Assembly (NCBI GenBank): GCA_946407375.1
Contig: CAMJNS010000007.1
Span: 1 to 47,853, forward strand
Direction: 5' to 3'
DNA: 47,853 bases
Source: an uncultured bacterium
GTDB taxonomy: Bacteria; Muiribacteriota; Ozemobacteria; Ozemobacterales; Ozemobacteraceae
Shown here: piece by piece, positions 26,304 through 34,002 of the stretch
Layout: the number at the start of each line of letters is the position of its first letter
Numbering within the stretch: position 1 is the stretch's first letter
Made by a program: the position numbers and the translations under genes
The notes under the pieces: generated by a model
The model's input: the letters and a program-made list of their open reading frames with translations, nothing else
Database searches by the model: none
What the model was told of the DNA's origin: nothing

Positions 26304-26384
26304 TAGTCTACACATTGTCATAAACGTATAGCTTTCAGGGCTAAAGCCCATACGCTATACTTATTATGACAAATGTGCAGACTA
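26304..26384. repeat. 81-bp inverted-repeat (hairpin) element
   Basis: The outer arms are 26304-26323 (TAGTCTACACATTGTCATAA) and 26364-26384, whose reverse complement differs by one substitution and one inserted base. Nested inside are GTATAGC/GCTATAC and GGGCT-AA-AGCCC, so the whole element folds into one long stem. It encodes nothing and lacks a T run, so it is not a plain terminator. It may be a MITE-like or other dispersed palindromic repeat; no second copy was found in the window. Confidence 0.8.
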
Positions 26385-26461
26385 TTAATATAATCTAATC
26401 AAAATAGTACACTCCCAGCACAACTTTTTTTGAATAAAATTGAAATTATAAACTTATATAG

Positions 26462-26503
26462 ATAGAATGAGAAATGTGAAAAGTGAAAGGTGATAGGTGA
26501 TAG
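26462..26503. repeat. Heptad repeat, array D (reverse orientation)
   Basis: Units: ATAGAAT, GAGAAAT, GTGAAAA, GTGAAAG, GTGATAG, GTGATAG. The minus-strand reading gives CTATCAC, CTTTCAC and TTTTCAC, close to the YTYTCAA consensus of arrays A and B2. Confidence 0.8.
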
Positions 26504-26602
26504 AGTCTCTTTCCTCTTCTCCCTACACCCCACACCCTAAAAAGGGTTAGATTTAAAAAGTTTGTTAGAATAAATAACATGAAATAAGTTGGAGGTTTAA
26601 AC

Positions 26603-27760
26603 ATGAGGTTCATTCATCTAAGCGATTTGCACATAGGTAAAAGTGTTAATGATTTCAATATGATTGATGATCAAAAATACATATTAAACCAGATTCTAGA
26701 TATTATTGACAAAAACAAAGTCGATGGAGCTTTATTAGCTGGTGACATATACGACAAGCCTATTCCTACAGAAGATGCTGTATCGCTTCTAGATTATTTT
26801 ATTAACGAACTGGTTAAAAGAAATGTAAAAACATTTATAATTAGCGGTAACCACGATTCTGACGAAAGATTGAATTTCGGTAGCAATCTATTTGAAAAAA
26901 GCCAAGTTTATATTTTTTCAAAATATGAAGGTGAACTCTTTAAACAGACTTTAAAAGACGAGTTTGGCAATATAAATATTTATATGATGCCTTTTATAAA
27001 GGCTTCTCAAGTTAAACATTTTTACGAAGATGAAGAAATACTTTCTTATGATTCTGCTGTGAAAGTCGTTTTAAAGCATACAGAAATAAACAAATCTGAA
27101 AGAAACATTATCATAGCTCATCAATTTGTTGCTGGGAAAAGTGGGAACCCTGAATGTGGTGGTTCAGAATCTATAGCAACTCAAAACGTTGGTAATGTTG
27201 AAATAATAGGTACAGATTGCTTTGACGATTTTGATTATGTGGCACTTGGTCACATTCATTCGCCTCAGAAGTTAGAAAGAGAAACTATTAGATACTCAGG
27301 TTCGCCTTTAAAATATTCGTTAAACGAAGTAAATAAGGACAAATCTGTTCCCATTATTACTTTAGGCGAAAAAGGGAATATAGACGTAGATTTAGTTGAG
27401 CTAAAGCCACTCAGAGATATGCGAAGAATTAAAGGCAGGCTTGAACAGTTATTAGCTCCAGAAAATATTGTTTCCACAGATGATTATTTGCAAGTAACTC
27501 TTACAGACGAAATTCCAGAACCTAATGCATATAATATTTTCAGGGCTTATTATCCAAATATAATGAAACTTGATTACGAAAATTCCCATACAATCGAAAG
27601 TGAAAATGTAGAAATAACACCACTAACAAAGAATAAAAGCTTTGAAGAAATCATTTCTGACTTTTATAAACTTAAATACAACGAGGAAATACCTTCTGAA
27701 GAATTACAAATTATGCTAGAAATAGCAAGAGAGGCTGGTGTTGGTAATGAAACCTATTAA
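26603..27760 (+). CDS. sbcD: Exonuclease subunit SbcD
   Basis: This is the Mre11-type nuclease partner of SbcC; together they cut DNA hairpins and double-strand ends. The 385-residue protein shows the phosphoesterase motifs in order: LSDLHIGK, AGDIYDKP, SGNHDSDERL, IIAHQFV and ALGHIHSPQ, which bind the two metal ions. The C-terminal capping region is present. A strong GGAGG site lies 7 bases before the ATG. The gene overlaps sbcC by 14 bases, as is usual for this pair. The hairpin-cutting role is of interest because the window is rich in long palindromes. Confidence 0.96.
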   Translation: MRFIHLSDLHIGKSVNDFNMIDDQKYILNQILDIIDKNKVDGALLAGDIYDKPIPTEDAVSLLDYFINELVKRNVKTFIISGNHDSDERLNFGSNLFEKSQVYIFSKYEGELFKQTLKDEFGNINIYMMPFIKASQVKHFYEDEEILSYDSAVKVVLKHTEINKSERNIIIAHQFVAGKSGNPECGGSESIATQNVGNVEIIGTDCFDDFDYVALGHIHSPQKLERETIRYSGSPLKYSLNEVNKDKSVPIITLGEKGNIDVDLVELKPLRDMRRIKGRLEQLLAPENIVSTDDYLQVTLTDEIPEPNAYNIFRAYYPNIMKLDYENSHTIESENVEITPLTKNKSFEEIISDFYKLKYNEEIPSEELQIMLEIAREAGVGNETY

Positions 27761-30700
27761 GTTAGTTATGAATGCTTTTGGTCCCTATGCAGGACTGACT
27801 CCCGAAATAAATTTTGAAACTTTTGACGAAAAAGGATTATTTCTGATTTCTGGCGATACCGGAGCAGGAAAAACCACAATATTTGACGCTATATGCTTTG
27901 CTCTTTTCGGAAAAACCAGTGGAGAATATAGAGATACTAAGAATCTTAGAAGTGGTTATGCAAACGAAAATGAAACAACCTACGTTGATTTTTATTTTTC
28001 TCATCAGGGCAAAAAATATCATATCCATAGAGAACCCACTCAAGAACGTTTAAAGAAAAGAAAAAGCAAAACATCTGAAACTGAATATAAAACAGAAAAT
28101 GAAAAAGCTGTTTTGTATTTCGAAGATGGAAGAAGCATTTCCAAGCTTGCTGAAGTAAATGAAAGCATTAAAGAAATACTGCATATTACTTTTGAGCAGT
28201 TTAAACAGATTGTTATGATTGCTCAAGGAGAGTTTAGAGAACTGCTACAAGCTAGCACAGAAGACAGAACTGAGATTTTGCGCTCAATTTTCTTAACCGA
28301 TTCTTATATTAGAATTTGTGAAAAACTCGGTGCTAGAAGAAAAAAATATGAAGAATTGTTCAGAAGCCATAATAACAGCATAATTCAATATTTTAATGGA
28401 ATAAAATATGCTGAAGACAGTAATTATGCTGATTCTTTTGAAGATTTAAGAGAAAAAACTTTATTCAGCATGAGCATTAAGAGTGTTGATGAAATGCTTG
28501 AAATTGCAGAAAATATCATTGCCGAAGATAAAGAACAATTAAAACAAATTAATGAACAGGTCAAAATTGCTCAGAGAGAATTAGAAAACAATAATACTGC
28601 TCTAAACAATGCTATTAATAACAATAAGTTTATTCAGCGTTATGAAGAATGTAAGACAAAGCAGGAAGAACTTAAAAAACGAAAAAAATCCATTGACGAG
28701 CTTTCTGTCGAATTAAAAAAGATGATTTCTGCAACCAGATTCGTTTCACCTGTATATGAAAAGTATCAAGAAAAAGTAAAATCATTGAAAAATCAAAAAG
28801 AAAGCATTGAAAAAAAATCATTTAACAAAGTCAAAGCTGAAAACACTTTAAAAGAGTCAGAATCTGTTTTAAAACAAAGCCTAGAATTAAAAGAAAAGGG
28901 TGAAAAACTCAATCTTAAATCGGAACAGCTTAAAGCGGATTTTGACAAATATAAACAAAGAGATGATTTAATCAAAGCTTTGAAGCTTTTAGAAAAAGAA
29001 GAAAAAGAAATACTTTCCGAAAAGATTGAATTAGAAGCTGAAGAAAAGAAACTTACAGAAAAAATAAGTAAATTAAATTCTGTCGTAGAAGAATACAAAA
29101 ATAAACCTTCTGAACTTGTTACACTTGATGCAAAAAGTAAAAATGTTGCAAGATTGAAAGACAGTCTTGGAAGACTTATCAACAGTGATTTCAATGAGTT
29201 TTCAAAATTGCAGAAAGACTTAAGCAAGAAACAGGCTTTATATCAAGAAGCACAAGAAGAGTTTTTAGAAAAAGAAAGTTTCAGAATTCATGCTGAAAAA
29301 GTTATGGATGACTGTCGAGCAGGATTATTAGCCAAAAACTTAAAAGATGGTGAAGAATGTCCTGTTTGTGGTTCAACACATCATCCAAAATTAGCAATAC
29401 TTCCTGACGAAGCTTTTAGTGATGAAGATTTGAAAAAATTTAAAGCCGACGAAGATAAGGCTAAGAAAGAAAAAGATAAAGCGTTGAGCTTAGCGCAAGA
29501 ACTTAACGGCAGATATGCTTCGCAAGAAAATCATTTAAAAAAGGCAATAAAAGAAGCTTTATCAGATGAATTGCTTTGTGATGAAAGTTGTATTGCCGCG
29601 CCTCTTTCTGAGGCTAGCAATGATGATAAAGATAATTTGGAAGTTCTGCATAAAATAGCAGAAAAAACACTTTCAAAGGTCTTTGACTTACAAAATAAGA
29701 TTAACTTAGAAATGAAAGAAGTTAAAACCGCCTGTAACAAGAAAGAAAAGGCAGAAAAAGAGCTTGAAATTGCCAGAGGCGAAGAAACAGAAGACTTGAA
29801 AAAAAGAAAGGAACAAAACCTTTCCAGGAAAGAAAAATATTCTAATAACCTTACAGAAACAAATACAAAGCTAAAAGAGTTAGCAAAACTAACTTATAAA
29901 AATTTGGTTGAAGCTAAAGATAATCAAAAAGCTATTGAAAAAGAAGCTAAAGAAATCTTTGATAACATAGAAAAAGCTCAACAAAGCTTTGATAGTGCAA
30001 AAAATAAGCTAACTGCTCTTACTGCTGAAATTGAAACTTTGAATAAAAACCTAACTGATACAGAAAAAGAAGTTAAACAAACAAAAACTAATTATGAAGC
30101 TGCTTTAAAAACCAATGGTTTTGATAATGAAGACTCATATTTTGAATACGATGTTGGCGAAGACGAAATTGAGGATAATCAAAGCATAATAAACGATTAT
30201 AATACTCAGGTTAAGATTAATGCAGAAAGCCTAGAAACAGCTAAAAAAGATGCTGCTGGTAAAGAACTGATAAATATTGAAGTCTTAGAAGAAAAAGTTG
30301 AAAATTATAAAGAAAAACTTGATGAGATTCGTGAATTTTTAGGTGACACAAAGTCTAGATTAGCGATGAACAAGGAATCTTTAGATAATATCAGCAAGCA
30401 AAAAAGTGATTTTGAAAACAACAAAAAACTCTTTACCATATACCAAAAACTATATAACCTTGCTTCAGGCAATGTTTCTGGCAATTCTAGAATAACTTTG
30501 GAACAATATGTTCAAATGGCTGGTTTCGATGGAATAATTGCCGCCGCCAACAGGCGTTTGCTACCAATGACAGAAAGACAGTTCGAGTTGATTCGTCACG
30601 ATAATTCCAACGAAAAGAAAAGCAAAACTACTCTAGACTTAGATGTTTTTGATAATTTTACTGGAAAGAAACGTCCTGTCGGTAGCCTTTCTGGAGGTGA

Positions 30701-30983
30701 AAGTTTCAAAGCTTCTCTTAGCCTCGCTTTAGGTTTGTCTGACACTGTTTCAATGAATGCTGGTGGTATTCAGATGGATGCACTTTTTATAGACGAAGGT
30801 TTTGGCTCTTTGGATTCCAAGTCTAACTCTGTTGTAATAGAGGTTTTGAATAATCTTTCAGGCAAAAACAAGCTTGTAGGTCTGATTAGCCATCGTGAAG
30901 AAATAATAAACTCTATTACAAACCAGATTAAAGTAACAAAAGACCGCAATGGCAGTCACATCTCTATTGATACTGGATTTTAA
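27747..30983 (+). CDS. sbcC: Exonuclease subunit SbcC
   Basis: SbcC is the SMC/Rad50-like ATPase of the SbcCD complex. It has the Walker A motif GDTGAGKTT near the N-terminus, two long coiled coils, a zinc hook CPVCGSTHHP in the middle, and the C-terminal ABC signature LSGGESFKASLSLALGLSD followed by Walker B FIDEGFGSLD. From ATG 27747 the length is 1078 residues, normal for the family. A GTG at 27738 would add three residues, but ATG gives the standard MKPIKLVMNAFGPYAG start. It overlaps the end of sbcD by 14 bases. The coiled-coil part is very rich in Lys and Glu, as expected. Confidence 0.96.
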   Translation: MKPIKLVMNAFGPYAGLTPEINFETFDEKGLFLISGDTGAGKTTIFDAICFALFGKTSGEYRDTKNLRSGYANENETTYVDFYFSHQGKKYHIHREPTQERLKKRKSKTSETEYKTENEKAVLYFEDGRSISKLAEVNESIKEILHITFEQFKQIVMIAQGEFRELLQASTEDRTEILRSIFLTDSYIRICEKLGARRKKYEELFRSHNNSIIQYFNGIKYAEDSNYADSFEDLREKTLFSMSIKSVDEMLEIAENIIAEDKEQLKQINEQVKIAQRELENNNTALNNAINNNKFIQRYEECKTKQEELKKRKKSIDELSVELKKMISATRFVSPVYEKYQEKVKSLKNQKESIEKKSFNKVKAENTLKESESVLKQSLELKEKGEKLNLKSEQLKADFDKYKQRDDLIKALKLLEKEEKEILSEKIELEAEEKKLTEKISKLNSVVEEYKNKPSELVTLDAKSKNVARLKDSLGRLINSDFNEFSKLQKDLSKKQALYQEAQEEFLEKESFRIHAEKVMDDCRAGLLAKNLKDGEECPVCGSTHHPKLAILPDEAFSDEDLKKFKADEDKAKKEKDKALSLAQELNGRYASQENHLKKAIKEALSDELLCDESCIAAPLSEASNDDKDNLEVLHKIAEKTLSKVFDLQNKINLEMKEVKTACNKKEKAEKELEIARGEETEDLKKRKEQNLSRKEKYSNNLTETNTKLKELAKLTYKNLVEAKDNQKAIEKEAKEIFDNIEKAQQSFDSAKNKLTALTAEIETLNKNLTDTEKEVKQTKTNYEAALKTNGFDNEDSYFEYDVGEDEIEDNQSIINDYNTQVKINAESLETAKKDAAGKELINIEVLEEKVENYKEKLDEIREFLGDTKSRLAMNKESLDNISKQKSDFENNKKLFTIYQKLYNLASGNVSGNSRITLEQYVQMAGFDGIIAAANRRLLPMTERQFELIRHDNSNEKKSKTTLDLDVFDNFTGKKRPVGSLSGGESFKASLSLALGLSDTVSMNAGGIQMDALFIDEGFGSLDSKSNSVVIEVLNNLSGKNKLVGLISHREEIINSITNQIKVTKDRNGSHISIDTGF

Positions 30984-31011
30984 GAGATTAGGAATTGAAG
31001 CGGAAAAGGAT

Positions 31012-31039
31012 GACTCGGATAATAGAACAAATCCGAGTC
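31012..31039 (+). terminator. Stem-loop after sbcC, weak terminator candidate
   Basis: GACTCGGAT (31012-31020) and ATCCGAGTC (31031-31039) form a perfect 9-bp stem with a 10-base loop, 28 bases after the sbcC stop. The bases that follow are A-rich with few T, so a classical intrinsic terminator is not well supported; it may only be an mRNA end-stabilising hairpin. Confidence 0.4.
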
Positions 31040-31113
31040 CTAAAATAATTCAATAATAATAAAAAAATATGGTAGTATGTATTTAGATTAAGAATTGGAA
31101 ATCATCTTGAAAA

Positions 31114-34002
31114 GTGTTTAGAAGCGATTTAAAAAAAGTATTACTTCCATATTTTCTTCTGATTCTTTTGCCTTGTACTTTTAGTATTGTTCTTTATTTA
31201 TTAATTTTAAAAATAGATAAAGACCATGAAATAGAAGATATAAAAACAAAACTCTCAGAAAGAGCCGTTGATTTTATGGCAAAAACATCAGCGGAAGACT
31301 ATTTCCAACCTTATTTTAACAATTTAGCAAACAGCTTGATGCCCTTTATAGAAAATAAGCCTGATAAGAATGGCTCTGTTATGTCTAATCAGGAAGTATC
31401 AAAATTAATAAAGGATTTTAGTAATAAATTAGGCGAAAACCTCCGCTGTGCAATTTTTAATATAAAAATGCAACTAATAAATCCCCAAGATTTGTTTCCG
31501 CACGAACAAAGATTTTTTACTTATACTTGGAAAAGAATACACGGTTATGAATATACTTACGATGAACGCAGAATAGATCAAAACAATATAATTGGCGACG
31601 AATTTCATCCATCTTTCTTGATTGGTTATTCTGAAGCTTGTATACCTACAATCTGCCCCGAAAGAACCTGTGTATTTTATTTCAAAAATGCAAATTTTGA
31701 CACAAATGGTTTAATTCTTTTTGTTGAATATAAACGAACTAAGCAAGAAATAATTATGGCTAAAATTAAAGATTTTGCCACATATGAACAGCCTATTATT
31801 TTATATGATATAGATAAAAAGCAAAAACTGACACCTAGTCTTAGTCATAATGAAATGCCCTATGAGAAAACCAATACTGATGAAGTTTTAGATGGTATAA
31901 TAGAGAAGGATACTGTATGGAAAGCATTTAACTCAGGAGAATATAGACTTTTATTTGGACAAACAACTGATCTATCTTCTAAATATCAAAATAAACTCTT
32001 TATAGGAATATTTATATTCTTACTTTTGCTAATACTATTCTCAACATTTTTCTTTAAAAACCTTTCTAGTGAGAAAGGAATGTATATTTCTATTAGATAC
32101 AAATTAGTATTTATTTTCGCTATTGCGGTATATATACCTGCTATAAGTCTATGGGTCTTATCATATACCAGTCTTCACAATCATAGAATAGCTATTGAAA
32201 ATAATGTAAAAAAAGGTCTAGTTGATATTTTAACTAAAATAGATACAGATTACAAAACGAAAGAAACGGTCATTAAGAACTGTTATTCAGAGCTAGACAA
32301 ATTTTTAAAAAATTTAAAAGGGAAAAAGCTTCCAACTCAAGAAACATTTAGGAAAAAGGTAATCGAAATAGTTGGTGAAAACGCTTTAAGAAGAAACGAA
32401 ATATTTACTTGGTTAGACATAAGAAGAGTAGATAAAACTCAAATTTTTACTACTTCTAGTGATGAGTCAAATGATAGAATTAAAGCAATAGCCAGAGTTT
32501 TATGTATACTCTGTTTAGAAAGATATTGCCCAGAACGTTTAACTTATGCAGGAGTAAAACCTAGCCAATCTGATATTCTTGTTGGTAACTTATTAGAAAA
32601 CCCTGTTGTAGGTTTTTCTCACACTTTAGAACGACCAAATCAGCTTTCATATCTAGACCTTGATAAATCTGGCGGAATATATTGGTGGTGGAACTATTAT
32701 CCAGAAGTGGATAATCCAGTAGCTTTTGTAATGTGCAATGCCACTACAAGAAATCTAAGTTTATCTTATTTTAACTCTCTTCTAAAAAATAGATATTCTG
32801 TATCAAATACAGAAATTAAAGTAATTAACTATCATATAGAAACCCAACGCTTTATACCTGAAGTAAAAGAGACAAAAGACTTTCTTGATTTAATAAAAGT
32901 AGCAAGTGCTAACAAAACCATAGAATCCTCTGTAATAAAACATAACGATAGAAAGTATATTTGTTTGTGTGTTCCAGGCAGCACTATAAAAGACGGTTAC
33001 ATTTTAGGTTTATATCCGATATCAGAAATAGATTATAAAATTGTAGAAACAAGAAGAACTATTTATAAAGTAATGATTTTGCTTCTAATTATTTCTATTT
33101 TTACTGGTTTGTTATTATCTCAGAATTTTATTATACCAGTAAATGAATTAAACAGAGGACTAGAAGCTCTTAGAAAACGTGAAACAGAAACGACTATAAA
33201 AATTGAAAACAAAGACGAATTAGGTCATCTAGGAAACGCTTTTAATCAAATGATGGCAGAAATCAAAGACATGCTTATGGCTGGTGCTGTTCAACAGTGT
33301 CTAATTCCTACTGGAAACCAAAACATAGAGGGATATGATTGCATCATATATAATCAGATGGCAGCTGACGTAGGCGGAGACTATGCTGATATGTTCCAAT
33401 TGCCAGACAATAGAGTTCTAATAGTTATCGGTGATGTTAATGGACATGGCGTATCTTCATCACTAATTGCCGCAATGGTCAAAGCATCAGTCTTTTTGTT
33501 TGCCAATCAAAATCTACCTTTAAATGAAATAGTTACTAATACCAGTTATATGATATTAGACCTGATAGGCAATAAATTACCTATGAAATTCTGTGCTATT
33601 ACTCTAGATAAAGCAACTGGCGAATTAAATCTTTGTAATGCTGGTCACCCATTTCCATTTATCAGAGAAAAAGAAATAGGGAAAATGAGAACCCTTACAA
33701 ATATAAATCTTCCAATGGGTATTTCCAAAGCCAGATCTAAGTATTCTTATGAATCAGTAGTATTAAACCAAGAAGAAACACTTTTGCTTTATACAGACGG
33801 ATTTATTGAAGCTTGTAGTAATAAGACAGATGAATTCGGCTATGATAATCTAAAGAATACTTTTTTAAATTGCTCGATAGATAACACTGAAGAATTAAAA
33901 AATCTATTAATTGATACCTATAAAAAGAATTTAGGGAAAAAAGAATTAATGGATGACATTACTTTCATTATTTTGAGAAGAAATCCTCTTCAAAGCAATT
34001 AA
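31114..34002 (+). CDS. HAMP-SpoIIE (RsbU-type) membrane phosphatase, active site intact
   Basis: This 962-residue sensor phosphatase has a membrane helix at 8-30, an outer region, a helix pair (about 291-311 and 325-350), a second outer region, a helix near 650-672, a HAMP segment (VNELNRGLEALRKRETETTI) and a C-terminal PP2C/SpoIIE domain. All metal-ligand motifs are present: VGGDYAD (Asp756), GDVNGHG (Asp774), YTDG (about 895) and MDDIT (947-948), with NAGHPFPF between. Such enzymes remove phosphate from STAS proteins in response to signals sensed outside. The start is a GTG; the first hydrophobic helix follows it closely. Its 3' end overlaps the convergent paralogue by 57 bases. Confidence 0.9.
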   Translation: MFRSDLKKVLLPYFLLILLPCTFSIVLYLLILKIDKDHEIEDIKTKLSERAVDFMAKTSAEDYFQPYFNNLANSLMPFIENKPDKNGSVMSNQEVSKLIKDFSNKLGENLRCAIFNIKMQLINPQDLFPHEQRFFTYTWKRIHGYEYTYDERRIDQNNIIGDEFHPSFLIGYSEACIPTICPERTCVFYFKNANFDTNGLILFVEYKRTKQEIIMAKIKDFATYEQPIILYDIDKKQKLTPSLSHNEMPYEKTNTDEVLDGIIEKDTVWKAFNSGEYRLLFGQTTDLSSKYQNKLFIGIFIFLLLLILFSTFFFKNLSSEKGMYISIRYKLVFIFAIAVYIPAISLWVLSYTSLHNHRIAIENNVKKGLVDILTKIDTDYKTKETVIKNCYSELDKFLKNLKGKKLPTQETFRKKVIEIVGENALRRNEIFTWLDIRRVDKTQIFTTSSDESNDRIKAIARVLCILCLERYCPERLTYAGVKPSQSDILVGNLLENPVVGFSHTLERPNQLSYLDLDKSGGIYWWWNYYPEVDNPVAFVMCNATTRNLSLSYFNSLLKNRYSVSNTEIKVINYHIETQRFIPEVKETKDFLDLIKVASANKTIESSVIKHNDRKYICLCVPGSTIKDGYILGLYPISEIDYKIVETRRTIYKVMILLLIISIFTGLLLSQNFIIPVNELNRGLEALRKRETETTIKIENKDELGHLGNAFNQMMAEIKDMLMAGAVQQCLIPTGNQNIEGYDCIIYNQMAADVGGDYADMFQLPDNRVLIVIGDVNGHGVSSSLIAAMVKASVFLFANQNLPLNEIVTNTSYMILDLIGNKLPMKFCAITLDKATGELNLCNAGHPFPFIREKEIGKMRTLTNINLPMGISKARSKYSYESVVLNQEETLLLYTDGFIEACSNKTDEFGYDNLKNTFLNCSIDNTEELKNLLIDTYKKNLGKKELMDDITFIILRRNPLQSN

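Larger units (their letters stand above)
26112..26602. other. 491-bp intergenic region between the STAS gene and sbcD
   Basis: There is no credible gene. From left to right it holds the STAS promoter region, an unassigned AT-rich stretch (about 26174-26300), an 81-base inverted-repeat element (26304-26384), another AT-rich stretch, a heptad array (26462-26503), a pyrimidine-rich tract (about 26506-26538) and the sbcD leader with its GGAGG site (26591-26595). Confidence 0.7.

Noticed and set aside
28793..29227. 144-codon minus-strand frame rich in Ser, Phe and Leu
   Set aside because: It is antisense to the Lys/Glu-rich coiled coil of sbcC, a known cause of long false frames.
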